From assembly GCA_003313425.1 (NCBI GenBank), contig NHZP01000004.1, positions 248,001 to 312,000 of the forward strand: DNA of 64,000 nt, given 5' to 3'. Below are positions 26,041 through 37,189 of the stretch, in pieces. Below the pieces are notes generated by a model. The model did not search any database and was not told where the DNA came from. It worked only from the letters and a program-made list of their open reading frames with translations. This stretch comes from Pseudopyrenochaeta lycopersici (Eukaryota; Ascomycota; Dothideomycetes; Pleosporales; Pseudopyrenochaetaceae). Position numbers and translations under genes: made by a program. Numbering within the stretch: the first letter of the stretch is position 1; every line of letters starts with the position of its first letter.

Positions 26041-27144
26041 CCTTAGGCTTAGTAAGGACTTAACCCTAACCTTGACTACGCTAAGGAATAGAGACTCCGT
26101 TAGAAGGTAGGAGAGGTAGAGCACGCCTAGCTATACAAGACGCACTGTAATCCTGCTATACGTAATTAGAGTAAGCCCCGCTCTACTCGCTAGTAATAGA
26201 GACATACCTAGTAAAGGCTATAAACGTACAACGCTCTTATATAGCCTTAGTATAGTTATTAGAATAGAAGTTAGCGTTAAGAGAACTACAGCTATAGATA
26301 AGGTAGGCTTTAAGGTAAGATTAATAACTAGAGAGGAGTTACTAAGTGTTAATTATATAACGAGCAATAACAAGAGAGAAATTGTTAAGACTATAGCCCT
26401 ACTAAGCATCGTATAGGGATTAATTGACAGGACGAAGAAAGAATTTAGCGATGCAAACTAGCTTAGGCTAAATAACATTAGATATAGAAAAGAAAAGAGA
26501 AATAAGACGTATAAAAGTAGTTATAAAGAGACAGCAAAACTCGTCTGTAACTAGAGTATCTAGGATATACTAGATTACGTAGTTAGCAGGGAGAAAAGAC
26601 GCATTACCCTAAGTAGTAAGAATAATAATACTAGCAGGTTGAGTTTAGTTAGGAGCGGTTTAAGTAAGCTAAGCGTAAGTAACCTAAGTAATGTCAGCCC
26701 TAGCAGCTGCGTGCGTAGATATAATATTACCAGCAGTCGTACGAGTAAGATAGTTTACACTACCGCTATAACTACTAAGACCCCACACACTGCGATTAGG
26801 CTAACTAGCTAAGGGAGCTGCTTTAGGAGGCATATTAGTAATGATAGGAAGACGAGTCGTACGCAAGCAAGTTGAAGTTAAGCAGCAAAAGAGGAAGAAA
26901 GAGTTAGAGGAAAAGCTCTTTATATGCGCACAAGCGAGCAAACGACTAACCTCTCCTCTACTTTACGTTATTAGGTAATAATAACAGGTAAAGGAGGAAA
27001 ATTGCTTGCAAACGAATAAGAAAAAGTACACGTAATATCTCTACTTTTGCAGCATAATAATATAACGCTACCTATATAAGTATAAGGTTAAGGTTAAACT
27101 ACGTACGAAGAAGTAACACAGTTATTTAAGGAGGAGGAGGGTAT
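26041..27144 (+). other. C-terminal extension and 3' untranslated region of B1
   Basis: Downstream of the chromodomain a plus-strand frame continues with Lys/Arg-rich and Ser-rich stretches. One open piece near 26590-26780 is rich in Ser and Leu, and a Lys/Glu-rich piece lies near 26860-26940. I recognise no domain. It ends at the polypurine tract. Confidence 0.5.
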
Positions 27145-27394
27145 TATAATAGGCTGCGCCCTTTAAGCAGGAGAGGCTTCGCTACTATCGCACGGGGAAA
27201 GAACCCCTTAATCTCCTCTGCCCCCTTTTCTTATTAGCTTATATAAGTTAGCAGCTAGAAGAGCATGTTCCTCTTCACTCGTACGAACATATATATATAT
27301 CCTCTAAGGATACCTGTAACCTCTTCTCTATCTTTCTCCTTCTGTAGTATAGGACAAATGCACACTCGTTAGTCAGGCCTCTTCGCCCATAACA
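27145..27394 (+). repeat. Family B 3' LTR (B1)
   Basis: 250 bp, beginning TATAATAGGCTGCG (mutated from TGTAATGGGC) and ending CCCATAACA, followed by the target duplication ATAAG. Confidence 0.94.
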
Positions 27395-27882
27395 ATAAGG
27401 ACCTTAGCTCCTAACTTAGCTTTGTTATTATCTTAGTAGTAGAGCACTGTACAGATAACAGGTATAACTTTAAGATCTACAGTAATATCGTACACTAGAA
27501 CTCTATTAAATGCAAACGAGTTACACGCAGTGTCCTAGCAAGTAAGCTATATAGTATAGTTAACAGCTTTAACAGCGCTATCGCACTAAGCATAATATTA
27601 TAACAGATTGTACGAACACTAAAAATACTAAAAATACTAGTAGTTATCTGCTTAGACTTAAGGTTATTATACGACTGCCTTATAAAGCTAGGAACAACAA
27701 ATAAGAAGAGGCTAATGATTAATATTATGTCTCTTAGAGAGTTGTACGAGAAGAGACAAATTACTAAAATCTGATAGATTAATAGGAAGGATAACCCTGC
27801 TAACGCATGCACAAAAACGACACTAAACTCTGCGATAGAAAGACTTATCTTAACTAACACGCTAAAAGTAAAAGTTAAGGTA

Positions 27883-29660
27883 AGCTCGGCACGGTACTTT
27901 ACGGCCACGGGGGCTTTACGGCCACTCCACCAACATTGTCAACCTTCAAACAAATCGAGATATCTCAACAACGAGGTTTAGATTTGAAAGCTAGTACACA
28001 TAAATTAAAGGTCTTAAGCAGCTGCATCAGCTGCAGCCTTTTTAGCAGCTTTTTCTGCAGATTTGGCTAAGGTTTTTCGTCGTTTCTCTGCCTCTCTCTG
28101 AATTGCAACAGCGACAGTATTAACGTCTGTAAACCTCTTATTTTAGTTAACCTTAATTTTCTTTCTAGGTAATAGAGGCCTAGCTTGCTCTGGCTGGTAT
28201 TGCAGTCTCTGATTTCTAGCTTTAAGCTCTGCAGCGCGAGTATTCGCGCTTAAGATAGCCTTAGTTACTTTTCAAAGCACTAAGCGCGTGCTAGTTGATA
28301 GCTCACCCGCCTCAGCGAGCTGCTGCTAGACTTGATAGATATCGTAAGGCCTCCGAGGCGTTAAGAAAACAGTATCCTGAGGAGATGGAGCTCTAGGAGG
28401 AGTAACTGGGCGAGATATCTGTAAGGACTAAAGAACTAGGCTAGGGTTATAAGGAGAGAGGCCAGTAGCTCTCTATCTAGCTCTTATTACTCTTTCTGTA
28501 AGGCTAGCCTCTTAAGCTTGATAGTAGTAACTAATAAATCTCTGTTTCTTAACTAGTGCTGCATTATTAAGAGATGCTAGAGCCTAAATCTAAGCTCTAT
28601 ACTTTAACTTAACTACTAAGAAGCCTACGAGATTGAGAGGCTGCAGGATGTAAGAGCAGTAAGGAGGCAGATAGAGGAGCTTAATCTTATTTAGCTTACA
28701 GAGTAGTATAAAGTTAATATTAATATAGCTGCTGTAGCAGTTAAGTATTAGCAGCCTTGTGCGACCTAGTAGGGTTGCTGTTCTAGGGATAAAGATCCTC
28801 TCTAGCTACTTATATCTAATAGATCTTAATATCTAGCTATTCTTTAAGGTTATGTAGAGCTAGTTAGGTACTAAGGAGGCAGGGAACTAGGTAGTCTAGA
28901 GGCTCTTACCCTTAAAGATGACAGCGCATCTAAGTTTCCTGCCTGTAGCTGAGACTGTCTTAAGAATAGATACCTATTCACGAGACTCTGGAGATGCTAC
29001 GTAAGCCTTCTTTTTCTTTAAGCTAGTAAGTACCTATAAGTTAGTACATACGCCTAGTCCTATACTAGTCTTATCTATATTCTATATGTCTTCTGTCTAA
29101 ATGCCTAGGCGGTCGCGCACGCGCTTAAAGAGGTTAAGAAATAAGAGTATTAGCTTAGGAGTAGTAGCCTAAGCTCTAGCAGCCTTAATCTTTCTACTAA
29201 TAATAGATACAACGCGTAGATTGTATTACATAAAGCTGTGTAGCTAGTCGCAGCTAAGAGGTTTGTAGTCGCGGTTTATAGTAAGGACTCGAGCAGCCAT
29301 CTCACGCGCGCGCGCGTGGCTAGGAGGGTAGGCTTTTATATCTTCTTTAAGGATCTATTTAGCTAGAAATTCCTCCTGCTCTAGAGTTAATCTCTGCTGG
29401 TAGGTGTGAGCAATCGCGTGCGGTTTAGCACCAGCTTGTCGCGTCTGTAGGGTCGTTCAAGGGATACCGTACGCCTTTGCAGCTTGCCTTAGGCTAGTAT
29501 AAACACCAGATTCAAGATCAGCGAGTGCTTATTGTATAGACTCCTTACGCGCGCTCATTTTGAAATACAGTGCGTTGAGATATCTCGATTTGTTTGAAGG
29601 TTGACAATGTTGGTGGGGTGGCCGTAAAGCCCCCGTGGCATTAAAGTACCGTGCCGAGCT
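27883..29660 (-). mobile_element. Fot1/pogo-like DNA transposon in the Copia element
   Basis: Inverted repeats of about 85 bp (27883-27967 and 29575-29660), starting AGCTCGGCACGGTAC, are flanked by TA (27881-27882, 29661-29662). Only a few mismatches separate the two ends. The element contains one transposase frame on the minus strand. Length (1778 bp), TA duplication and protein type agree with fungal Fot1/pogo elements. Confidence 0.92.
28014..29558 (-). pseudogene. Fot1/pogo transposase, inactivated by stop codons
   Basis: A single register of 514 codons from ATG at 29558 to TAA at 28014 has no frameshift but is interrupted by many TAG/TAA (and a TGA) codons. The N-terminus (MSARKESI-stop-ALADLESGVY, then LRQAAKAYGIP) is a Psq-type helix-turn-helix. 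A DDE_1-type core follows, with NIDKTSIGLGV, ISRKIKAARA, LILNCYSSYI (the family's DG-x-SS-H site with Asp changed to Asn) and LPPYCSYILQPLNLVGF, matching the family's PPHxSHxLQPLD block. The C-terminus is Lys/Ala-rich. In the family this enzyme cuts and pastes at TA. Here it must be inactive. Confidence 0.88.
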
Positions 29661-29705
29661 TATTCGTAGACAGAATTAAGCCCGCACGAAGAATATAAGT
29701 AGGCC

Positions 29706-31036
29706 CAGGGTTACCGTTTTTTAGTAATAGTAATTACTAAGTAAAAGTAATTACTAATTACTAAGGGTACATAGTAATAGTAATTACTAAGTAATTACTA
29801 TTACTAAAAATAGAAATTTATAATTAATAGTATTTACGATATTTTATTAGCTAGCTTATTATATAGTAATTAAATTTAAGATAATACTATATAAATAAAC
29901 GTAGATAATTATTTACTTCTAATAGTTTTAATGAAATATATATATATATATGTATACATATGTTTTTAACTAAATAACTAACTAACTAACTAATTATATT
30001 TTTTAAATTTTATATTACTTTACAAGTTTTTTTTTCTTTTTTTTTAGTAAAAGTTATATATACTCTACTATTATCCTATTTTAACTATAGACTCTAAATA
30101 CTCTAGGTCTTTTAAATTAGAACTAATAAAGTCTATATATAAACTAGAATATTTTTTAATAGCTTTTACCTCCTCTATAGTATAAAATATCTTATTACAG
30201 ATAATTAAACTATCTAAAAATATAAAATGTCTCTAATAAACTCTTCTTTTATAGCTAAAAAGTTATATTTATTTAGATAACTAAATATTTATATAAGTAG
30301 TATAATATAAAATACTTTCTTAAAGAACTAAAATTAGTAAATAATTAAAAATATACTAAACTATATTTTAAAATTAGTTTTATAATACTTATAATACTTT
30401 ATTAGAGTTACTACTTTGTTAGTAATAGTAATTACTATTACTATTATTAGTAAATAGAATAGCTTTAGCAGTAGTATTATATATAATATAATATATTAAA
30501 TTGTTAAGGTTGTTAAGATTGTTAAGGTTGTTAAGAACGTTAAAAACTTTAAAAACTTTAATAACTTAAGGTTATTATTTTACTAGCAATAGTAATTACT
30601 ATTACTAATTAAAACTTTATAATTATATTTATTTAGATTATTTACTATATATATAGTTATATATAAAGCTTAATAAAAATAAGAAAGTAGAGTTAATATT
30701 AAAAGCTAGAATAAAATTTAACTTTTTTCTTATTAGGTTTTAGTACTACTATAAAGAATTAACGTTACTTTTAAGAACTAAGTACTAAAACTAGAAACTT
30801 CTATACTAATAGTATAGGTTTATACTATTAAATATTACTATATACTTATACTATAGATTATATAAGCTTTTAAGCTATATTCTATTTTTAGAATTAGTAA
30901 TTACTATTTACTATTTAGTAATTACTAATTACTATTACAAAAATTCTAAATAGTAATTACTAATTACTAAGTAATAGTAACTACTAACAGTACCTAGTAA
31001 TAGTAATTACTATTACTTAGTAAAACGGCAACCCTG
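29706..31036. mobile_element. hAT-like element 1 in the Copia element
   Basis: The ends CAGGGTTACCG and CGGCAACCCTG form terminal inverted repeats, and an 8-bp duplication AGTAGGCC (29698-29705, 31037-31044) marks it as hAT. Both ends carry many copies of TAGTAATTACTA-like palindromes, plausible transposase-binding sites. No full transposase is present; a conserved short peptide is encoded on the minus strand. Probably non-autonomous. Confidence 0.9.
30066..30290 (-). pseudogene. Conserved short peptide of hAT-like element 1 (one frameshift)
   Basis: Minus-strand translation gives AIKEEFIRDILYF, then in the next frame LDSLIICNKIFYTIEEVK and FISSNLKDLEYLES. It aligns along about 60 residues with peptides in hAT-like elements 2 and 3. 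Role unknown. Confidence 0.55.
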
Positions 31037-31044
31037 AGTAGGCC

Positions 31045-32052
31045 TAAGTACAGCCGCACGATTCGCCCTCTCCTATAAGTCTGTTATTCCTTCAATTTTT
31101 TTTCTGTCCCCTTCTTCTCTACAGGAGGTACTTATCACACACAATTACTTAAGAGGGTATAATATAATAAAAGAAAAGAGAGGAGATTTATTATTAAAGA
31201 AAAAAAAACACCTAAACGCCCCCCCCCCCCGAAAAGAAACCCTCCCCCCTATACCTAGAGAAAAACATTTATATTATAAAAAAAAAAAAAAATTTTCTAC
31301 CGCGCGACAGAACCTAACTGCGGTGCTCGCACTGCGAACCGTGGCTTTGCCACACGCACGACGCACACGCGCTACCCTAGAACTCAGGGAGGGTCTAACA
31401 CTCTGCGAACGGCAGGGGACTAGACCTACTGCCTAATAATCGCACAGATTATTAGGAACAGACCTACGACTCTAGACTAGGAGTACGCGGAAGTAACCTT
31501 CCCGCCGCACAAGCTTAGTAATCTAGAGCCGCAGATTAGTCTCTAGGGCGAGGGACACGACAATATTACGGGAGGGGAGGGCAGCGACTGCTATCTCGTC
31601 GTCCTACCGCGCGAATTAGTATATACTACACCCTAAAAATATAAAAGAATAACATACATTAATACAGAGTTAGCGCACGAAGGCGCGACTAATATCCTGC
31701 CTAGTAGGTAACATTACTAACGTACGCCTACCTGGGCCTAGGCGCACGAGGACGCTAGCGAAGGCGAGCCTAGCGGGGGCGGCGACAGAGGAGGCGGAGG
31801 CGGAGGCGGCGGCAGACAACAGAACTAGAGACATCTACTACAATCAGCCCTAAGTAAAGAAACAAAGCGGAGGAAGCACCCGTACGATAATAGTAATAGT
31901 AGTAGTAGTGTTGTTGTTGCTGTTGCTGCTACTACTCTATATAAAAATCAGCACCGCACGCAAAAAGGGAGAAAGGGAATCGCGCGAGGAAGGAGGAAAC
32001 TTACAGTAGTAGTGGCGGTGGTAGTAGCTGCTGCTGCTGCTACTGCTGCTGC

Positions 32053-32113
<61 letters not shown>

Positions 32114-32688
32114 GCTGCTGCTGATGCTGCTGCTACCGCACGAAGAATCAGCACAAAGTAATCAGAAAATCGCGCAAGAAAGAAAGAATGAACTTACTTT
32201 GGTAGTGGTGGTGGTGAGGGTAGTGGTTAAAGAGAAAGAGAAAAGAGAGGGGGGGAGCATATATATACCCACCACAGGCGCCGAGAGTAGACCCTAACGG
32301 TGCGATATAATGCGATGGCCCCCGCAAAAAGAGAAGGTAAAGGGGAGAATAATACAGTCCATACGTACGTAGAAGCGACAACAAAGGACACCGCATAAGT
32401 AAGCAGCAGTAAAGGAGAACACTGTGCGAACAAGTAATAGTAAAGAGAGACATCGCGTAAACAATAAGGAAGTAGTGTAAGCTATTTACCCGCAGGAGTA
32501 ATAGAAAAGAGGAGTATTGCGCGAATAATATATACTAATAAAAGATAATATAATAACGCTAATTAACTACAGGAACGTATAAGTAACTAGCTAAAAATAT
32601 TATACATAGTTAACGCCTAAGCAGGTAAACTGCAGATAGAAGAAAACCTAGATATGTACACGTAAGGTATAAAAGAAAAAGTTACTAG
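31045..32688. other. Copia 3' region between pol and LTR: GC-richer, low-complexity block
   Basis: The Copia sequence resumes after the hAT-like element. From about 31290 the DNA is GC-rich with CGCACGA words, a C tract near 31221, an A tract near 31276, GGAGGCGGAGG runs near 31785-31815 and a long TTG/CTG microsatellite. No protein domain is seen. It is unusually long for a Copia 3' untranslated region and may hold another insertion. Confidence 0.45.
32029..32133. repeat. TTG/CTG trinucleotide microsatellite
   Basis: Uninterrupted TTG units in the centre (about 32053-32113) are flanked by CTG units. The apparent poly-Leu and poly-Thr ORFs here are repeat translations, not genes. Confidence 0.95.
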
Positions 32689-32914
32689 TATCTGTACGTA
32701 ATACATAAGGTTAGTACGCACAACGTTAAGCTGTCGCGCGCTATTACATAATAATAGAAGCTTTAAGTATAAGGGCTAAAGCTCTATACCCCCTATATAA
32801 GAACTCTCCTTAACTGTACGTAGATAATAGAGAATAATTACTATAAACACAGATACCTACTACATACACGATAACTTACCGCACGCTGCAGCTGCAGAGG
32901 AAGTTCCACCCACA
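32689..32914 (+). repeat. Copia 3' LTR
   Basis: 226 bp matching 15665-15890, beginning TATCTGTACG (mutated) and ending CCACCCACA, followed by ATACT, the same 5 bases that precede the left LTR. Confidence 0.92.
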
Positions 32915-32919
32915 ATACT

Positions 32920-33537
32920 AATAGTATTTTTAAAAAAAATAAAGTTTATATAAAAGCTTTATACTAATTAAATCTTTAAATAATTATTTCTTATATTTAG
33001 ATTTAATATTAATAGAATACTAAGAATTAAGAGTTTTAAGAGTAAGCTAGCTAAGAGGAGTATAAGGTATTATAAGTAAATTAATAAGTAATGTAATGGG
33101 CTGCGCCCTTTAAGCAGGAGAGGCTTCGCTACTATCGCACGGGGAAAGAACTCCTTAATCTCCTCTGCCCCCTTTTCTTATCAGCTCGTACAAGTTAGCA
33201 GCTAGAGGAGCACGTTCCTCTTTACTCGTACGAACATATATATATATCCTCTAAGGATACCTGTAACCTCTTCTCTATCTTTCTCCTTCTGTAGTATAGG
33301 ACAAATGCACACTCGTTAGTTAGGCCTCTTCGCCCATAACAAGTAAGTAAAAGGGAGCTATAGATATACTATAACGTAGCTTTAAATAGTTTAGGTGCTT
33401 AGCGCTAATAAAAAGTTCTAGGGTAGTCTAATACAGGTCTGGGCATATTCTAGGGCTGCTATTTGCCCGCTTACCTTTTCTCTACTGTTGGCGGGACCCT
33501 CCTACTAGCGCTCGGCGAAGCTGGCAAGTTTTTACGG
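32920..33537. other. Right arm of the TA-flanked transposon
   Basis: RIP-like TA-rich sequence (32920-33091), a family B solo LTR, then about 190 bp leading into the right inverted repeat (33493-33537). No coding frame is recognisable. Confidence 0.6.
33092..33341 (+). repeat. Family B solo LTR (B2)
   Basis: A 250-bp LTR with the 5-bp duplication AGTAA on both sides (33087-33091, 33342-33346) and no internal element sequence. This is the product expected from LTR-LTR recombination. It is almost free of RIP-like change. Confidence 0.95.
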
Positions 33538-33539
33538 TA

Positions 33540-34160
33540 TTCAGGCCACTGAAAGCGGTCAACCCCAATGGCAGCGCCTAGCCCACTACATCTCTACCTT
33601 GAACAGAAAAGCAAAGCGCAACGAGCGCTGTGTACTGCTCTTCCTGGGGCGCCATGGGGAAGGCTACCTTATCGCTGCAGAGACTTATTTTGGCGCCCCA
33701 GCATGGAACTGCTACTGGTCTGAACTTGATGGAAACAGCACTGTCAAATGGGCTGATGCTCATCTCACAGAGATTGGCATTGTGCAAGCTACGCATGTGA
33801 ACAGGTTCTGGAAGCACCTTATCAAGGATGAGGAAATCACTCCTCTCGAGACATACTACACGAGCCCGCTATATCGCTGCCTTTATACGGCAAAGCTCAC
33901 TTTTTCCGAACATGGTTTGCCCTAGAAAAGCTGTTCGTGCCAAATGTCAAGGAGTATCTACGCTAAGGCATCAGCGCGCATACATGCGACCGTCGCATTA
34001 ACAGGACGACGATTTCCAAGAACTTCCCGACCTTCCAAGTACAGGCTCTCCTATGCCTGTCTTGGTTAAGGCAACCGCGACCAATGGTGATGATCCAACG
34101 GCAAGTGCCCTGCCACATTTGCCACAAGCAACATGCATTGCAGCGCCCAACAATTCGTAA
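33540..34160 (+). pseudogene. Phosphoglycerate-mutase-like (histidine phosphatase) pseudogene, main part
   Basis: The first frame runs from the transposon edge to TAG at 33923. It contains LFLGRHGEGY, the histidine-phosphatase RHG motif, then APAWNCYWSELDGN, WADAHLTEIG and TYYTSPLYRCL, all typical of the fungal phosphoglycerate mutase family. After a frameshift near 33920 the protein continues (KLFVPNVKEYL), meets TAA at 33964, and goes on with ISAHTCDRR and NFPTF. A block is then missing: the C-terminal GSPMPVLVKAT reads in another frame and ends at 34158-34160. So the gene has transposon disruption, frameshift, nonsense and internal deletion. It lacks RIP-style mutation, so the decay was ordinary. 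Confidence 0.85.
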
Positions 34161-35326
34161 CTTAAGCTGCAACGACTGCTCATGTTGTCTCTGAAAGCGT
34201 AGAAACATCCAAAAGCTCGAGCAATAGCACACATTGACAACGTCGCTTTGAATGCGTGTACGTGGATTCAAATGGACGGTACTTGAACTCACCGAATTGA
34301 CGTCTTCTGATCCTCCTTCCTAATTCTATGAGTCCGTAAATGCCGCCCACTATTCTGTCCCCATGAAGCCACTCCAATCTTTCTAATTCCGTCGCTAACA
34401 AGTTTTCTGCCGAGGGATTAAGATCAAATTAGCCCCGTCTTCTTGCCTCTTACTTTCGCTTTGATGCATTAACATGCCGCTTAGGGATTAGCGTAGCCTC
34501 TGGCTTAAGTATAACCGCCACCGAGGTTCCCTGTTCAGTAACGGAAGCGAAATTGTCAATTCTCTGCAGCCAGAATAACGATTCACAAATGATCGCCAGG
34601 CTTTCCGGCTCATGGGTCACAGTGGTGCACATGATCTGTGAACGGCTTAGACATATTGATTAAAGAAAGGTACATTTAGACAGCCCCTTCTCCATGGTCG
34701 TAACTTGTTCTTCAACTTCTGTCCATTTGGTCCCCTCTGGATTGAATACCATTTGAACCTGCCAGGCCATATTGACATGTGGGCCTTTTCGTCATGAAAT
34801 TGAACAAACTTTGGTCTCAAGCTTAACATAAGCTATTAAGGAGAGTGATATTGTGATTGGTTCTCTTCCGCCGTTCCATTTTCCGGTCTTAGTTTATCTG
34901 TAGCCCGCCGTCTTGTTGCCATCCATTGGCTTATTCCATTCACGTCCCCACTCCTCGTTGCCAGCATTTTAAGCTTGTTGGTGTTCTGTGACAACTCATG
35001 TATCGCTATCTCTTCCGTCGTTCTTTTGGGAGTGCAGTGAAGCTGACGACATACAGAACCTCATTGTTGGGTATCTAGGACTGGCACTGAAAAACCACAT
35101 AAACCATTGAAACGGTGTCTCCTTGGCCGGCTGAAAAGTGTGTATACAACCAGAAATGACGGCTTGATACTGAATCGAAACAGAGTATCCCGATGAAGAC
35201 CAGTAGTGACTGTATCGTATGAGCAGGGGTGATGCGAGAAGACTCGAAGGTCTGTATTTTTTAAATCCCCAGCGGCTGCGCGACAATTTTCGCAAATATT
35301 AAGAATATGTATGTTGGAGGACATCG
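34161..35326. other. Host intergenic DNA, no recognised gene
   Basis: Normal composition, with short ORFs only (up to about 100 codons, overlapping on the minus strand and without recognisable motifs). It contains the 3' side of the membrane-protein gene. Confidence 0.5.
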
Positions 35327-36704
35327 TTATCTGTAAGGATCTCCGCGTGACGATCTCGACGCGCGCTCCTCGTCCGTAATATAAAATGATTTCGAGACCA
35401 TAATATGCATCCCATCGTCCTCGCTACTCCTTGAGCTCTTGACCTTCAAACTTCTCTCGCTCTCATTATCTGACTCCTTTTTTTTCTTTTCGGTCGAAAG
35501 TGGTCGATTGAAGCCGCCTGAAAACCAGCTTGGCGACTTGAGCAAATCGTCATCAGGTGGCACCGACTCTTCATCTGAACCCTTTGTTTGGACCGTAGCA
35601 GAGAGTTTGTAGACGTCCGGACGGAATTTATCTGACTTATGGCGGCTGTCTGACGCAGCATGAACTGGGAGTTGTGCAGAATTGCCATATCCTGATGGTC
35701 GCTGGCCCGAAGGACGCGTGTTGAGGCCAAGCCTTGCCATTGCAAGATAGACTAGAGATTGAGGCACCAAGTTAGTATATGCTCCACATACAATTTTAAC
35801 GTGGCCATTACGTACAAAGTGGACGTAGAGTTGCAAGGCTGCCAGCGACGATTGCGAGACCTTGCTCAACAGTAGACCAGATCGCGATGTCGGTTGTAGC
35901 CCCTGACTGGATTAGATTGGTAGTAAATATGTAATCGACATTGACTTACAAAGAAAGTCTGGTGAGTTAAAGTAGCGTATAAATGGTAGGCGTGCAATAA
36001 CTGCGGCACTCGCGATGCAACCCATGGTAATGAGTGGTATGAGAGCAATCTTGGCCCTTCTTTTCAGCTGCAAGTGCCACACCAAAAAGGCAGGGATGAT
36101 TGCAAATGTGAAGTCTGACATGATGCTGAAGACACTATACGTATAGGCCAGAACGGATATGACCGTGTTATTGACGCACGTTCCGGACTGCGTTGACCTA
36201 TTCCACATGTATGAGATGGGATTACACTGAAAGAGGCAGACGAAAAAGAACGTTCCACCAGCGACAATCGATGTGAACATAGCGGCATATAGGATCCATG
36301 TGTGAACCTTTTTAATGCTGATTCGTAGGAGAAGGAAGCCGATTGATAGTTTTGAGCAAATCATCGATAGGGAGTAAAATAGATAACAGAGGAACCAACA
36401 GTGCTTCGCATGCTCGATGCCCTCGGTGGACAGATCATGATGGTGGCGGCCGGTCCCGTGTTGGACTCCGATATTGGATGAGGTGATATATGCGACGAAG
36501 AAGAGCTGTACCAACTTCAGGAATGAGTTCATTAGCGTAACGCAAAAGACGTACTAGAGCCAATATCATTAACCAATCGTCTCTTCCAAATGCCTTGACC
36601 ATCCTCACGCGGACGAAGCATCTCAATGCGCAGGCCAGTATCGCAGCGCTCATGAAGGCAACATTCACTGCCAGCAGTTCCGGTCCACGATTCGGAATCC
36701 CCAT
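35327..36704 (-). CDS. Rhodopsin-domain (Pth11/SAT4-like) integral membrane protein
   Basis: Four exons: 36704-36555, 36505-35950, 35902-35816 and 35751-35327, totalling 1218 bases or 405 residues. The introns of 49, 47 and 64 bp have donors GTACGT, GTAAGT and GTACGT; the third has a TACTAAC branch site. All joins keep the frame. The protein begins MGIPNRGPELLAVN, followed by hydrophobic segments that fit a seven-helix bundle, with VRMVKAFGRDDWLM after helix 1, CWFLCYLFYSL, KLSIGFLLLRI and an LFQCNPISYMWN loop. WSTVEQGLAIVAGSLATLRP is the family's conserved last helix. The cytoplasmic tail is Ser/Lys-rich with a STRPSGYGNSAQLP-like patch. Members are plasma-membrane proteins of the fungal rhodopsin domain family; Pth11 in Magnaporthe acts in surface sensing, but most members have no known ligand. 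The gene looks intact. Confidence 0.88.
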
Positions 36705-37189
36705 GTTTGCGCGTCTCGAGCGTATGGTGCACGCAGGGCGAGGAGAACTCCAAGATCAGATCACAGGCTCAGTCGGGGGTTCACCCATTTCATATCCCAA
36801 CCTCGGTGGAGCTACAAGGCGGAAGATGTGACTTGCCACGTGAAGTGGGCCGCCAGAACGCCTTCCACACCTTGATGCAGGGCTGGGGCCGTTTCAGGGA
36901 GAAGCCGCGGCCGAAGAAGGATGTTTACCCGTCAAACTAGACAAAAAATGTAAGACCTAGGGCGAAGCTACAGGCGCAGGGACATGCCAGGATGTCAATC
37001 TCGTTCACAGATTCGCAGTGTGCAGCGGAAGACATGGTACGTGCGTTAGCCATGGGCCATTCACTCTCCGCGGGTGCAGGAGCGCCCACGATCGCCCGCG
37101 CGCAGCTTGTTGGCAGATAGCTTGCTGCTGCTGCAAGGGGTTGTGTAAGAAACATGCAGTAGCGAAACTCAAAGGAGAAGCCACATGAT

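Larger units (their letters stand above)
20668..27394 (+). mobile_element. Family B Ty3/Gypsy chromovirus (B1), complete
   Basis: 250-bp LTRs (20668-20917, 27145-27394) with the 5-bp duplication ATAAG (20663-20667, 27395-27399). A polypurine tract, GGAGGAGGAGGG, precedes the right LTR at 27131-27142. The element sits inside the Copia RNase H. Mutations are fewer than in families A, C and D, so domains read more easily. Confidence 0.94.
16250..27882 (+). pseudogene. Copia gag-pol remnant, split by a Gypsy insertion
   Basis: The first part runs to about 20667 and continues at 27400. Readable landmarks are a protease-like DTGAARV near 18096, integrase between about 18570 and 19100, a reverse transcriptase motif DITQAYVQ near 19930, RLFANN just before the break (about 20645-20666), and RNase H after it with CKRVTRSVLASKLYSIVNSF and AIALSIIL (about 27510-27600), then TNTLKVKVKV near 27860. 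TAG/TAA codons recur where Gln or Trp is expected. The RNase H end is better preserved than the 5' half. Confidence 0.88.
15665..32914 (+). mobile_element. Ty1/Copia retrotransposon with three nested elements
   Basis: 226-bp LTRs (15665-15890, 32689-32914) are flanked by the 5-bp duplication ATACT (15660-15664, 32915-32919). Removing the nested Gypsy, pogo and hAT elements with their duplications leaves about 7.4 kb. The internal order is gag-like, protease, integrase, reverse transcriptase, RNase H on the plus strand; integrase before reverse transcriptase marks it as Copia. Confidence 0.92.
13544..33537. mobile_element. TIR DNA transposon (TA target site) enlarged to 20 kb by nested insertions
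   Basis: Inverted repeats of about 45 bp start CCGTAAAAACTT at both ends (13544-13588 and 33493-33537) and are flanked by TA (13542-13543, 33538-33539), as in Tc1/mariner-like elements. Subtracting the Copia element and the solo LTR leaves about 2.5 kb. The inner arms (13589-15659 and 32920-33492) are strongly RIP-mutated, and I could not read a transposase, so the superfamily is inferred from the TA duplication and size only. It inserted in the first codons of the phosphoglycerate-mutase-like gene. Confidence 0.8.

Noticed and set aside
27495..27908. 137-codon minus-strand ORF rich in hydrophobic residues
   Set aside because: It is the reverse strand of Copia RNase H (AIALSIIL, TRSVLASKLY on the plus strand).
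31948..32453. Poly-Thr, poly-Leu and His-rich ORFs
   Set aside because: They are translations of a TTG/CTG microsatellite and adjacent low-complexity DNA.
13544..33537. Giant cargo-carrying element (Starship-like) as explanation for the 20-kb TIR unit
   Set aside because: All the extra length is explained by nested retrotransposons and DNA transposons with their own duplications, and no tyrosine recombinase or cargo gene is seen.
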